Of a DNA stretch of 64,000 nucleotides, positions 16,214 through 25,125 are shown one piece after another. The number at the start of each line of letters is the position of its first letter. The stretch's first letter is position 1. A program made the position numbers and the translations under genes. The stretch covers positions 310,001 through 374,000 of the forward strand of contig NZ_JAAVTX010000005.1 of assembly GCF_012163145.1 (NCBI RefSeq). The letters run 5' to 3'. This stretch comes from Falsiroseomonas frigidaquae (GTDB taxonomy: Bacteria; Pseudomonadota; Alphaproteobacteria; Acetobacterales; Acetobacteraceae). The notes under the pieces are model-generated. The model was not told the origin of the DNA. It made no database searches and saw only the letters and a program-made list of their open reading frames with translations.

Positions 16214-17236
16214 CTAGCGGAAGGGGAAGGGATACATCAGCCCGCCGCGGCGCCACAGGTCGGACAGGCCGCGATCGAGGCCGATGGGAGAGCCCTCGCC
16301 CAGGTTGCGGTCGAAGATCTCGCCGTAATTGCCGACCTGGCGGATTGCCTCCGCCGCCCAGGTGTCGCGCAGGCCGAGCGCGGCGCCGAGGCCCGGGTCC
16401 AGGCCGATCAGGAAGCGGACCTCGGAATCATCCGAGCCCAGCGCGGCCTCCAGCGTGCCGCTGCTGATCTCCAGCTCCTCCGCCGCCACCAGCGCATGCA
16501 GGGTCCAGGAGACGATCTCGCGCCAGCGCTCGTCACCGCCGCGAACGAAGGGGGTCAGCGGCTCCCGGCTCAGGCGTTCGGACAGCAGCAGGGCGCCGGC
16601 CGGGTCGGGCAGATCCGTGGCGCGCAGCGTGGCGAGCGCGGCGGCATCGGCGGTGACGGCATCGCAGCTGCCGTTCTTGAAGCCATCCATCAGCGCCGTG
16701 CCGCTCTGCGTCGTCACCACCGGCACCACGGTGATGCCGGCGCGGCCGGCGGCATTGCGGAGGATGCGCTGGCTGGCATCGACCGTCGCGGCGGCGACGC
16801 AGATGCGCTTACCGTCGAGCTGCGCGAAATTGGCGATGCCGGCATCGGTGCGCACCAGCACTGCCTGCCCATCATACAGCAGCACACCGGTCGGTGCGAT
16901 GTTGCGGCCGGCATCGCGCATCGCGGTCGCCGTCAGGTTGCTGGACAGAAGATCCACCCGCCCGGATTCCAGCCCAGCCAGCCCGGCCTCCACGGAATTG
17001 GCGGTGACGAACTCGACCAGCTCCCGGTCGCCCAGCACGGCGGCGGCGATGGCGCGGCAGAAATCCGCGTCCATTCCGCGCATGTTGCCGTCCGTATCCT
17101 GCGCGGAGAAGCCGGGCAGCTGGCCGAAGACACCGCAGCGGACGGTCTGGCGCTGGCGCACCGCATCCAGCGTCTGGGCCGCGGCCGTGCCGGCCAGCGC
17201 AAACAGCGTGAGAAGGCCGATAAGGCAGCGGCGCAT
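16214..17236 (-). CDS. AapJ/BztA-type general amino acid ABC binding protein (orphan)
   Basis: 340 residues from ATG at 17236, preceded by GGAA; an upstream in-frame ATG would lengthen the signal. Signal peptide MRRCLIGLLTLFALAGTAAA. The mature part is of the AapJ type: VRCGVFGQLPGFSAQD, GMDADFCRAIAAAVLGD, then the long C-terminal extension around YGEIFDRNLGEGSPIGLDRGLSDLW. Length equals that of AapJ/BztA. No permease or ATPase accompanies it; flanking genes are a GntR regulator and an unknown secreted protein. It must share a transporter encoded elsewhere, or act as a sensor. Confidence 0.85.
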   Translation of the reverse strand: MRRCLIGLLTLFALAGTAAAQTLDAVRQRQTVRCGVFGQLPGFSAQDTDGNMRGMDADFCRAIAAAVLGDRELVEFVTANSVEAGLAGLESGRVDLLSSNLTATAMRDAGRNIAPTGVLLYDGQAVLVRTDAGIANFAQLDGKRICVAAATVDASQRILRNAAGRAGITVVPVVTTQSGTALMDGFKNGSCDAVTADAAALATLRATDLPDPAGALLLSERLSREPLTPFVRGGDERWREIVSWTLHALVAAEELEISSGTLEAALGSDDSEVRFLIGLDPGLGAALGLRDTWAAEAIRQVGNYGEIFDRNLGEGSPIGLDRGLSDLWRRGGLMYPFPFR

Positions 17237-17274
17237 GGCGATGTTCCGATCCAGGAAGGGGCGCGGCATGTGTT

Positions 17275-18147
17275 TCAGCATCCGGAGGCTGCGATGCGGC
17301 AGACGATGCCGGAGCCGCCACGCTCCGCCACCCGGCATTGCTGCAGCGCCTGCGCCTCCGCCTGTTCGCGGGTCTGGCCGGCGCCGGCGGCGGTGCGCCG
17401 CAATGCCGGCGGCGCCCCGCTGACGGCCTGGGCCAGCGCCCCGCAGGCATTGGGGAAATCCAGCGTGATGCGGCACTGGTTGCGGCCGACCACCGCCTCG
17501 CAGGCGCGGATCGCCGCCATGCTGGCCGCCAGGCGGTCCTGTTGGCCGCTGGTGAAGCCGAAGGCGGTGGAGGGCGGCTCCGCCGTGTAGATGAAGCCGA
17601 AGCGACCGCGGATCGCCGCCGCGGTGCCGCGCGGGATCGGCGCCGCCGCATGGGTCATGTTGCCCTGGGCGCAGTTCTGTTGGCAGGCATTCACCAATCC
17701 GCGCGGCTGCGTGGCGCAGTCCCGGCGGCAGGATTGCGGGATGCTGGCCGGGCGCGCGGCCACCCTTGCCGGCGCCGGGGCACCAACGCCGAGCGGCCCG
17801 AAGCAGGCCCCGGCAGCCGGGCCGGATGACAGGCCGCAGGCGAAAAGTCGCGGGGCGCCCCAGCGCTGCGACGGCAGGGCGATGCGCCACGGCCCGCCAT
17901 CCCGGCATTGCAGGTCCCAATAGGCGGTGCGGTCGCGGCCGAGGCCGGCGGCATAGAGGTTGGTCACCTCCGAGCAGGCCAGGCCGTTGGTCCGCAGCAG
18001 GCTGCGAAGCGCTTCCCTCTGTCCGGCCGGGTTGCGGGCCAGCAGCGCGTCATTCGCAGGGTTGCCGGTCTGCGCCATGGCGGGCGGCGCCGCCAGGGGC
18101 GCAAGAAGCGCGAACAGACCCGCCATTGCCAGCACAGCCCATCGCAT
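17275..18147 (-). CDS. Secreted Cys-rich protein with C-terminal DUF4189 domain
   Basis: About 290 residues from the likely start MRWAVLAMAG (18147); an upstream ATG at 18180 is possible. A signal peptide ends near AMAQ. The last ~110 residues match the DUF4189 pattern (FGFIYTAEPPSTAFGF, then RACEAVVGRNQCRITLDFPNACGALAQAV, ending in paired cysteines). The central region has a CRRDCATQ / CQQNCAQG pair that could form disulfides. More than ten cysteines in an exported protein suggest disulfide-rich folding. Function is unknown. It lies 38 bases upstream of the AapJ-like gene, same strand. Confidence 0.72.
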   Translation of the reverse strand: MRWAVLAMAGLFALLAPLAAPPAMAQTGNPANDALLARNPAGQREALRSLLRTNGLACSEVTNLYAAGLGRDRTAYWDLQCRDGGPWRIALPSQRWGAPRLFACGLSSGPAAGACFGPLGVGAPAPARVAARPASIPQSCRRDCATQPRGLVNACQQNCAQGNMTHAAAPIPRGTAAAIRGRFGFIYTAEPPSTAFGFTSGQQDRLAASMAAIRACEAVVGRNQCRITLDFPNACGALAQAVSGAPPALRRTAAGAGQTREQAEAQALQQCRVAERGGSGIVCRIAASGC

Positions 18148-18249
18148 CGCCTGAACCCCCAACGTCCTGCAGCCGGCCATGCGCCCAGGTGTCGCGCTTC
18201 ATTACGCCAAGCGCAAGTCCCGAAAAGCCAAGGAAATGCAAAGACGTGC

Positions 18250-18293
18250 ACCGGATGTCCCGGGTGCGGCACGGGGCGATCCGGGTATCCGGT
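18250..18293 (+). repeat. Stem-loop in the frmA upstream region
   Basis: ACCGGAT (18250-18256) pairs with ATCCGGT (18287-18293), and just inside CCCGG (18259-18263) pairs with CCGGG (18281-18285), leaving a 17-nt loop. A TTTT run starts at 18293. It sits about 140 bases before the frmA start and could be a leader attenuator or an operator. No upstream rightward gene exists for it to terminate. Confidence 0.45.
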
Positions 18294-18436
18294 TTTGCGG
18301 CAGGTGAGACACGCGCACCGCTCGTGCGGGTTGTGTTCGCCGCCCACCCCACGCGGGCCCCGTGCAAGCCCGCCGCCTGTCCCGTCCTGGCCCCGGGATG
18401 CTATAGGCAGGCGGCGATGCAGACGGAGCGGATGGC

Positions 18437-19549
18437 ATGAAGACGCGCGCAGCAGTGGCCTGGGCGGCCGGCAAGCCCCTTTCGGTGACGGAAGTGGAGA
18501 TCGGCGGCCCCAAGGCCGGGGAGGTCCTGATGGAGGTCAAGGCCACCGGCCTGTGCCACACGGACCTCTACACCCTGTCCGGCGCGGACCCGGAGGGGCT
18601 GTTCCCCGCGATCCTGGGCCATGAAGGCGCCGGGATCGTGCGGGAAGTGGGCGCGGGCGTCACCAGCGTGAAGCCGGGCGACCATGTGATCCCGCTCTAC
18701 ACGCCGGAATGCCGGCAGTGCAAAACCTGCCTCAGCCAGCGGTCCAACCTGTGCACCGCCATCCGTGGCACCCAGGGCCGCGGCGTGATGCCCAATGGCA
18801 CCAGCCGCTTCTCCTGCGAGGGCGCGCCGGTGATGCACTACATGGGCTGCTCCACCTTCGCGAACTACACGATCCTGCCCGAGATCGCGGTCGCCAAGGT
18901 CCGCGAGGACGCGCCATTCGAGAAGATCTGCTACATCGGCTGCGGCGTGACGACGGGCATTGGCGCTGTCATCAACACCGCCAAGGTCTGGCCCGGCGCC
19001 AACGTCGCGGTGTTCGGCCTGGGCGGCATCGGGCTGAACGTGATCCAGGGCGCCCGCATGGTTGGCGCCGATAAGATCATCGGCATCGACCTGAATCACG
19101 GGCGTGAGGAAATGGCCCGGAAGTTCGGCATGACCGACTTCATCAACCCCAACAAGATCGGCCACGACAAGGTGGTGCAGGCGATCGTCGACCTGACCGG
19201 CGGCGGCGCCGATTTTTCATTCGAGTGCATCGGCAATGTGAAGGTCATGCGCCAGGCGCTGGAATGCACGCATCGCGGCTGGGGCGAGTCGATCATCATC
19301 GGCGTGGCCGGTGCGGGGCAGGAGATTTCGACGCGGCCCTTCCAGCTGGTCACCGGCCGGTCCTGGCGCGGCACGGCCTTCGGCGGCGCCCGCGGGCGGA
19401 CCGATGTGCCGAAGATCGTCGACTGGTACATGCAGGGCAAGATCGACATCGACAGCCTGATCACCCATGTGATGCCGCTGGACGAGATCAACCATGGCTT
19501 CGAGCTGATGGAACGCGGCGAGTCCATCCGGTCGGTCGTGGTGTACTGA
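18437..19549 (+). CDS. frmA: S-(hydroxymethyl)glutathione dehydrogenase / class III alcohol dehydrogenase
   Basis: 370 residues, the family length. Catalytic zinc ligands are C40, H62 (GHEGAG) and C169 (GCGVTTG). The structural zinc lobe is C92, C95, C98 and C106 in [15 protein letters not shown]. The NAD site GLGGIGL follows near residue 194, with Asp after the second strand (IGIDLN). The enzyme oxidises the formaldehyde-glutathione adduct in the cytosol, so it handles formaldehyde made by oxidative metabolism. RBS GGAGCGG precedes the ATG by about 6 bases. No S-formylglutathione hydrolase follows; instead two flavoproteins do, seven bases downstream. A possible -10, TATAGG, lies at 18402. 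Confidence 0.93.
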   Translation: MKTRAAVAWAAGKPLSVTEVEIGGPKAGEVLMEVKATGLCHTDLYTLSGADPEGLFPAILGHEGAGIVREVGAGVTSVKPGDHVIPLYTPECRQCKTCLSQRSNLCTAIRGTQGRGVMPNGTSRFSCEGAPVMHYMGCSTFANYTILPEIAVAKVREDAPFEKICYIGCGVTTGIGAVINTAKVWPGANVAVFGLGGIGLNVIQGARMVGADKIIGIDLNHGREEMARKFGMTDFINPNKIGHDKVVQAIVDLTGGGADFSFECIGNVKVMRQALECTHRGWGESIIIGVAGAGQEISTRPFQLVTGRSWRGTAFGGARGRTDVPKIVDWYMQGKIDIDSLITHVMPLDEINHGFELMERGESIRSVVVY

Positions 19550-19556
19550 GGGACCA

Positions 19557-21200
19557 ATGCTGAGGCTGACTGAAATCAAGCTGCCGCTGGACCACCCTGA
19601 AGGGGCGGTCCAGCAGGCACTCTGCGCGGCGCTCGGGCTGCGGGCGGAGGCGGTGCGCGACATCACCATCGCCCGCCGCGCCTGGGACGCGCGCAAGCGG
19701 TCGGCCATTCTTTTGGTTTACTCGGTGGATTTCTGCGTCGATGACGAGGCGGCGCTGCTGCGGCGTGCGGCGGCGGACAAGGTGCTGGCGCGGACGCTGA
19801 TCCGCACGCCGGATACCAGCTACCGGCCCGTCGCGCAGGCCCCTGCCCGGCTGCCGGCCCGCCCCGTCGTGATCGGTACCGGGCCCTGCGGCATCTTCGC
19901 CGCGCTGATCCTGGCGGAGATGGGTTTTCGCCCGATCATACTGGACCGCGGCAAGGTGGTTCGGGAACGCACCAAGGACACCTGGGGCCTGTGGCGCCGC
20001 AACCAGCTGGTGCCAGAGAGCAACGTGCAGTTCGGCGAGGGCGGCGCCGGCACCTTCTCCGACGGCAAGCTGTGGTCCGGCATCAAGGACCCGCAGCATC
20101 TCGGCCGCAAGGTGCTGACGGAATTCGTGGCCGCCGGGGCGCCGGAGGAGATCCTGTATGTGGCGAAGCCGCATATCGGCACCTTCCGCCTCGTGACGAT
20201 GGTGGAAAGCCTGCGCGCGAAGATCGAGGCGATGGGCGGCGAATACCGCTTCGGCACCAAGGTGGTGGATTTCCTGGTCGAGACCGGGCGCGACGGACAG
20301 CGCCGCATGCGCGGCGTGGTGACGGAGAGCGGCGAGACGATCGAGACGCAGCATGTCGTACTCGCCATCGGCCACTCCGCCCGCGACACCTTCGCGCAGC
20401 TGCACGCGGCCGGCGTCTTCGTCGAAGCAAAGCCCTTCTCGATCGGCCTGCGGATCGAGCATCCGCAATCCATCATCGACCGCGCCCGTTTCGGCCACTT
20501 CGCCGGCAACCCGATCCTAGGCGCGGCGGACTACAAGCTGGTGCATCACTGCGCGAATGGCCGCAGCGTCTATTCATTCTGCATGTGCCCGGGCGGCACG
20601 GTGGTGGCAGCCGCCAGCGAGCCGGGGCGCCTCGTGACCAATGGCATGAGCCAGTATTCGCGGGCCGAGCGCAACGCCAATGCCGGCATCGTCGTCGGCA
20701 TCACGCCGGAGGTGGATTTCCCCGGCGACCCGTTGGCTGGCATCGCCCTGCAGCGGCACTGGGAGGAACGCGCCTTCGTGGCCGGCGGCAGCAATTACTG
20801 CGCCCCTGCGCAGCTGGTCGGCGATTTCCTCGCGGGGCGTGCTTCGACCAGCCTCGGCGCCGTGGTGCCCAGCTACAAGCCGGGCGTGACGCCGACCGAC
20901 CTCGCGACCTGCCTGCCGGATTTCGCGGTGGCGGCGATGCGGGAGGCGCTGCCGGCCTTCGGCAAGCAGATCCGCGGCTTCGACATGGCGGAAGCGGTGA
21001 TGACGGGGGTGGAGACGCGCACCTCCTCCCCCATCCGCATCCGCCGAGATGCCGCCTTCCGCAGCGTGAACACGCTCGGCCTGTATCCGGCGGGCGAAGG
21101 CGCGGGCTATGCGGGCGGCATCTTCTCCGCCGGCGTGGACGGCATCCGCGTGGCGGAGGCGGTGGGGCGGGACATGGCCGGGCTGGCGGAAGCCGCCTGA
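19557..21200 (+). CDS. Uncharacterised FAD-dependent dehydrogenase (COG2509 type)
   Basis: 547 residues. An N-terminal ~100-residue alpha/beta domain precedes the FAD site VVIGTGPCGIFAALI. A conserved segment reading ESNVQFGEGGAGTFSDGKLW then follows, which is diagnostic of the COG2509 family. The C-terminal FAD-contacting segment is LYPAGEGAGYAGGI. The family is widespread, and its reaction is not established. It starts 7 bases after frmA and its stop overlaps the next flavoprotein start (TGATG), so the three genes are probably one transcript. Confidence 0.85.
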   Translation: MLRLTEIKLPLDHPEGAVQQALCAALGLRAEAVRDITIARRAWDARKRSAILLVYSVDFCVDDEAALLRRAAADKVLARTLIRTPDTSYRPVAQAPARLPARPVVIGTGPCGIFAALILAEMGFRPIILDRGKVVRERTKDTWGLWRRNQLVPESNVQFGEGGAGTFSDGKLWSGIKDPQHLGRKVLTEFVAAGAPEEILYVAKPHIGTFRLVTMVESLRAKIEAMGGEYRFGTKVVDFLVETGRDGQRRMRGVVTESGETIETQHVVLAIGHSARDTFAQLHAAGVFVEAKPFSIGLRIEHPQSIIDRARFGHFAGNPILGAADYKLVHHCANGRSVYSFCMCPGGTVVAAASEPGRLVTNGMSQYSRAERNANAGIVVGITPEVDFPGDPLAGIALQRHWEERAFVAGGSNYCAPAQLVGDFLAGRASTSLGAVVPSYKPGVTPTDLATCLPDFAVAAMREALPAFGKQIRGFDMAEAVMTGVETRTSSPIRIRRDAAFRSVNTLGLYPAGEGAGYAGGIFSAGVDGIRVAEAVGRDMAGLAEAA

Positions 21201-22375
21201 TGACGCATTTCGATGTGGTGGTGCTGGGCGCCGGTGCGGCCGGCCTGTTCGCCGCCATGCGCGCGGGCCAGCGCGGGCGGCGCGTGCTGCTGCTGGATCA
21301 TGCGGAGGCGGCGGGGAAGAAAATTCTTATCTCCGGCGGCGGGCGCTGCAATTTCACCAATACGGGCTGCGTGCCGGAGCGCTTTCTCTCGGCCAATCCG
21401 CATTTCGCGCGGTCCGCCCTGGCCCGCTACACGCAGCACGACTTCATCGGCCTGGTCCGCAAGCACGGCATCCCGTTCCACGAGAAGACGCTGGGGCAAT
21501 TGTTCTGCGACGGATCGGCGCGAGCCATCGTCGCGATGCTGCTGGCGGAGTGTTCGGCGGCGGGCGTGGACCTTCGCCTGTCGCACCGCATCACCGACCT
21601 CACCCGCGACGACCGCTTCCGCATCACAACCGACCGCGGCGGCTTCACCGCGGACAGCCTGGTGCTGGCCACCGGTGGCCTGTCCATCCCGAAGATGGGC
21701 GCCACCGGCTTCGCGCATGATGTGGCGCGCCGCTTCGGGCTGAAGCTGGTGGCGCCGCGCCCCGGCCTGGTGCCGCTGACCTTCGCCGGCGACCTGCTGG
21801 CGCTGATGCAGCCGCTGTCGGGAGTCGCCCTGGAGGCCGTGGCCAAGGCCGGCAAGGCAGCGTTCCGGGAGGCGCTGCTCTTCACCCATCGCGGCCTGTC
21901 CGGCCCCGCCATCCTGCAGGCCTCCTCCTATTGGCAAGAAGGCCAGGCCATCACGCTGGACTTGGCACCGGAACGCGACGCCACGGCCCTGCTGCTGGCC
22001 GGCAAGCGGGCCCGGCCGAAGGCGGAGCCGAAGACGATCCTGGGCGAGTTCCTGCCCTCACGCCTGGCGCAGGCAATGGCCGCGCTGCACCTGCCGCCGC
22101 GGGTGATCGGGGAAGTCGGCGATGCGCCGCTGAAGGCGCTCGGCGCGCTGCTCAAGGCCTGGCGGCTGGAGCCCTCGGGCAGCGAGGGCTATGCGAAGGC
22201 GGAGGTGACGCTGGGCGGGATCGACACCGCCGGCCTGTCATCTCAGACCATGATGGCGAAGGACATACCCGGCCTGTTCGCGGTGGGCGAGGCGGTGGAT
22301 GTGACCGGCTGGCTCGGCGGCTACAATTTTCAATGGGCCTGGTCGAGCGGCTGGGTCGCCGGCGAGTCCGCCTGA
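21200..22375 (+). CDS. HI0933-family NAD(P)/FAD-dependent oxidoreductase
   Basis: 391 residues starting at the ATG that overlaps the preceding stop. N-terminal FAD motif VVLGAGAAGLFAAMRAG, then the family-diagnostic GKKILISGGGRCNFTN near residue 40. The C-terminus has VTLGGIDTAGLSSQTMMAK and GWLGGYNFQWAWSSGWVAG, also characteristic. HI0933 proteins (YhiN) are flavoproteins without an assigned reaction. Being coupled to a COG2509 flavoprotein, also orphan, is noteworthy. Its last 46 bases overlap the convergent VOC gene. Confidence 0.88.
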   Translation: MTHFDVVVLGAGAAGLFAAMRAGQRGRRVLLLDHAEAAGKKILISGGGRCNFTNTGCVPERFLSANPHFARSALARYTQHDFIGLVRKHGIPFHEKTLGQLFCDGSARAIVAMLLAECSAAGVDLRLSHRITDLTRDDRFRITTDRGGFTADSLVLATGGLSIPKMGATGFAHDVARRFGLKLVAPRPGLVPLTFAGDLLALMQPLSGVALEAVAKAGKAAFREALLFTHRGLSGPAILQASSYWQEGQAITLDLAPERDATALLLAGKRARPKAEPKTILGEFLPSRLAQAMAALHLPPRVIGEVGDAPLKALGALLKAWRLEPSGSEGYAKAEVTLGGIDTAGLSSQTMMAKDIPGLFAVGEAVDVTGWLGGYNFQWAWSSGWVAGESA

Positions 22376-22779
22376 AGCGCCTGGGAGAAACGCAGCAGGT
22401 AGCCATCCGGGTCCTGCACCAGGAATTGCCGCACGCCGATCTCGCCATCATCCACGCGGTACCATGTCTCCTCGACGTCCAGGTAGAGCGGCCAGCCTGC
22501 CGCCTCCAGCTTCGCCAGGATCGGGTCCACCTGCGCCACGGTAATCTGGAAATTGATGCCGCGCCCGAAGGGCTTCTCCATCGCCCCAGTGAGCCAGCGG
22601 CGCTCCGGGCCCGCGGCTTCCTCCAGCATCACCTGTGCCCCGTCGCGGTCGAGATAGGCGAAGCGGTCCTCCGGCCGGTCGTAGGCGATGCGAAAGCCGC
22701 AGAGCCCGCACCAGAAGCGCAGGCTGGCCGCCAGGTCGGCGACCAGCAGTTCCGGAACCAGGAGGGCCCGCTGCATCAC
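22330..22779 (-). CDS. VOC/bleomycin-resistance-like protein coupled to the urease operon
   Basis: 149 residues with the two-repeat VOC fold: VPELLVADLAASLRFWCGLCGF at the N-terminus and VRQFLVQDPDGYLLRF near the C-terminus. The residues following each repeat resemble the bleomycin-binding/glyoxalase subgroup. The start overlaps the ureJ stop by four bases (ATGA), making it the last gene of the leftward urease run; a role in urea metabolism is not known for this family. The 3' 46 bases run into the convergent HI0933-type gene. Confidence 0.8.
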   Translation of the reverse strand: MMQRALLVPELLVADLAASLRFWCGLCGFRIAYDRPEDRFAYLDRDGAQVMLEEAAGPERRWLTGAMEKPFGRGINFQITVAQVDPILAKLEAAGWPLYLDVEETWYRVDDGEIGVRQFLVQDPDGYLLRFSQALQADSPATQPLDQAH

Positions 22780-23336
22780 GCGATGGACGCCACCACCAGC
22801 ATCAGCGCCGCCATGGCGACACCCGCGACCCGCACGACAAGCTGGTTGGTGATGGCGCGTGCGCCGAATACACCGAGCGCATGCAGTGCGGCCGTGGCGA
22901 CGATGAAGCCTGCCGCGTAGCCGAGCGCGCCTTGCCCGCCGAGTTCCGTGCCATGCGCATGGCCATGCAGCAGCCCGAACACCGCCACCAGCGGCACCGC
23001 GGCCGCAAGTGGGAAGCGCGCCGCGGCGGCAACCAGGGCGCCGAGGATGATAACGGAGGCGAGGATGCCGGCCTCCACCATCGGCAGGCCGATACCACCG
23101 GCGCCGAGCCCGAAGCCCACCACCATGGCGCCGAGGAAGCCGGCCGGCAGCGCCCAGGTCGCGCGGCCCGCCAGCAGCCCGGCCCAGAGGCCAACGGCGA
23201 CCATGGCCAGCACATGGTCCAGCCCGCCTACCGGGTGCAGGAAGCCGGCGAGGAAGCCGTGCACATGCGCGCCGCCCTCATGCGCCAGCGCAGGCATCGG
23301 CGCCAGCAGCGCCGCCAGGGTGAGAAGGCGGCGCAT
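22776..23336 (-). CDS. ureJ: HupE/UreJ family nickel permease-like accessory protein
   Basis: 186 residues: an N-terminal signal ending at ALAHEGG followed by about six membrane helices. The HupE/UreJ motif HPVGGLDHVLAMVAVGLWAG is present near residue 33, and a second histidine cluster LLHGHAHG near residue 125. Family members are thought to bring nickel for urease or hydrogenase. Linked by one-base overlap to ureG upstream and by ATGA to the VOC gene downstream, so it belongs to the urease transcript. Confidence 0.88.
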   Translation of the reverse strand: MRRLLTLAALLAPMPALAHEGGAHVHGFLAGFLHPVGGLDHVLAMVAVGLWAGLLAGRATWALPAGFLGAMVVGFGLGAGGIGLPMVEAGILASVIILGALVAAAARFPLAAAVPLVAVFGLLHGHAHGTELGGQGALGYAAGFIVATAALHALGVFGARAITNQLVVRVAGVAMAALMLVVASIA

Positions 23337-23944
23337 CACGCGATGCCACCGGATTTGAGGATGAAGGCTGCGATGTCGGACACGCCCTGGTTCTCCTTGA
23401 GATTGGTAAAAATAAAAGGCCGCACGCCGCGCATCTTCTTCGCGTCGCGATCCATGACGGACAAGTCGGCGCCAACCAGTGGTGCCAGATCGGTCTTGTT
23501 GATGACAAGCAGGTCGGAGCGCGTGATGCCCGGCCCACCCTTGCGCGGGATCTTGTCGCCGGCCGAGACATCGATGACGTAGATCGTCAGGTCGGCCAGC
23601 TCCGGGCTGAAGGTCGCTGCCAGATTGTCGCCGCCGGATTCGATGAACAGGATCTCCAACGCGGGGAATCGGGCGTACATTTCCGCCACGGCCGCCAGGT
23701 TGATCGAGGCATCCTCGCGGATCGCGGTGTGCGGACAACCGCCGGTCTCGACGCCCATGATGCGGTCCGCGGCCAGGGCGCCGGAGCGGGTGAGGAACTC
23801 GGCATCCTCGCGCGTGTAGATGTCGTTGGTGATTGCGGCGACGTCATGCGCATCCCGCATCGCCTTGCACAGGCGATCGACCAGGGCGGTCTTGCCGGAA
23901 CCGACGGGGCCGCCGATGCCGACGCGGAAGGGGCCGTTACTCAT
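23336..23944 (-). CDS. ureG: Urease accessory GTPase UreG
   Basis: 202 residues, standard for UreG. P-loop GGPVGSGKT at residues 11-19; the nickel-binding CPH appears in [16 protein letters not shown]4-type NKTD near residue 150 in LVINKTDL. UreG delivers nickel to apo-urease in a UreDFG complex at the cost of GTP. Four-base ATGA overlap with ureF and one-base overlap with ureJ. It is one of the most conserved genes in the cluster. Confidence 0.97.
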   Translation of the reverse strand: MSNGPFRVGIGGPVGSGKTALVDRLCKAMRDAHDVAAITNDIYTREDAEFLTRSGALAADRIMGVETGGCPHTAIREDASINLAAVAEMYARFPALEILFIESGGDNLAATFSPELADLTIYVIDVSAGDKIPRKGGPGITRSDLLVINKTDLAPLVGADLSVMDRDAKKMRGVRPFIFTNLKENQGVSDIAAFILKSGGIA

Positions 23945-24642
23945 GAGCGGAAAAGCCTCGTGTATTGCGTCTCGTGGCGCAGGGAGAACAGGTCGATGAT
24001 GGGCGCGGCGCCGCCAACTTCATCGGCGTCGGTCACGGCCAGCGCGGCGTCCGTGGCGGCAGTAATGGCGGGCAGCAGCGCGGCCGTCGCGACCTGGCCA
24101 TCCGTCTGGCCGAGCGGCACCACGCGCACGCCGGCGGAGACCAGATTGGCCGCGAAGGCGGCGAGCCAGGCGAAACAGGATTCGCGCAGTGGCATCGTGT
24201 GGAAGCCAGCAGCGGCGCCGAAGGCAACGGCATGCGTCAGGCGCCCAATGTGGCGAGCGGAAAAAGCGGAAAAGTCCGGCTGCGGCCAGGCGGCGTTGGT
24301 GGCCAGCGCGAAGGCGCCTCCGGGCTGCGTAGCTTCCAGCGCGAGTTCGGCGGTGCCGCGCATGGCCGCGGCGAGTTCCACCAGCGCATCCAGCCCTGCC
24401 GCATCCCGCGCCACGGCGGCGCGCCAGGACAGCGCCAGCAGCGCGCCATCCACCGCGCCAGCGCCGTGTGCCAGCGCCGCCTCGGCATAGGCGACGAGAC
24501 CGGCGCGATCCGTCACCGCACCCTCCTCCACCGCCATCTCCAGCCCGTGGCTGTAGCTGAAGGCGCCCGTCGGATAGGCGGGCGAGAGCCAGGCCAGCAG
24601 CCGCGCCAAAGCGGGCAGGTCAGTGGTCGTGGTGATGGTCAT
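23941..24642 (-). CDS. ureF: Urease accessory protein UreF
   Basis: 233 residues from ATG at 24642 ([16 protein letters not shown]). The diagnostic segment [17 protein letters not shown] follows near residue 20, and the C-terminus has [14 protein letters not shown], the conserved tail that docks on UreD and UreG. UreF is the all-helical bridge of the activation complex. Its first 23 bases overlap the ureE end in another frame: the bases that encode UreE's His-Asp tail encode UreF's Thr-rich start. An alternative start further upstream would extend into ureE more deeply. Confidence 0.94.
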   Translation of the reverse strand: MTITTTTDLPALARLLAWLSPAYPTGAFSYSHGLEMAVEEGAVTDRAGLVAYAEAALAHGAGAVDGALLALSWRAAVARDAAGLDALVELAAAMRGTAELALEATQPGGAFALATNAAWPQPDFSAFSARHIGRLTHAVAFGAAAGFHTMPLRESCFAWLAAFAANLVSAGVRVVPLGQTDGQVATAALLPAITAATDAALAVTDADEVGGAAPIIDLFSLRHETQYTRLFRS

Positions 24643-25117
24643 GGTGATGACCGTGGGGATGATCCGGCAGGCGGTTGTGCTCGCCATAGGCGCCGCCCTC
24701 CGGATTGAAGGGTGCGCGCACCTTGGCCAGCGTGGCGCCGAGGCCCTCCAGCATGCGGATGATGACGTGGTCGTGCCGGATCAGGATGCGGTCGCCATCG
24801 AGCTCCGTCGGCAGGTGCCGGTTGCCGAGATGCCAGGCGAGGCGCAGCAGCTTCGCCGGGCTGTCGGCGGTGACGGAAACCAGATCCTCCGCCGCCGCGC
24901 GCAGGCGGATGAAGCCGCCGGAGTCCAGTTCCAGACCATCGCCATCCCGCATCACCGTGGCTTCCGCCAGATCCAGCAGGAAGCTTCCGCCGCCATCGGT
25001 CAGGTAGACCTTGCGGCGGCGGAAGCGGTCATCGAAGTCGACGGTCACGGTATCCTTCGCCGAGTCCTCCGGCCAGCTTCCGGCGGGGTGGACGGCAATG
25101 GCGCGGGCTTGCGACAT
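24620..25117 (-). CDS. ureE: Urease accessory nickel metallochaperone UreE
   Basis: 165 residues. The N-terminal peptide-binding domain (about 1-75) and the metal-binding ferredoxin-like domain with LGNRHLP and the nickel-site His in ILIRHDHVI are present. The C-terminus is a histidine-rich tail, ending [12 protein letters not shown], with ten histidines in the last ~21 residues; this tail stores or passes nickel. Positioned between ureC and ureF with 8 bases to ureC. Member of the leftward ureDABCEFGJ run. Confidence 0.95.
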   Translation of the reverse strand: MSQARAIAVHPAGSWPEDSAKDTVTVDFDDRFRRRKVYLTDGGGSFLLDLAEATVMRDGDGLELDSGGFIRLRAAAEDLVSVTADSPAKLLRLAWHLGNRHLPTELDGDRILIRHDHVIIRMLEGLGATLAKVRAPFNPEGGAYGEHNRLPDHPHGHHHDHHHDH

Positions 25118-25125
25118 GAGTGCTC

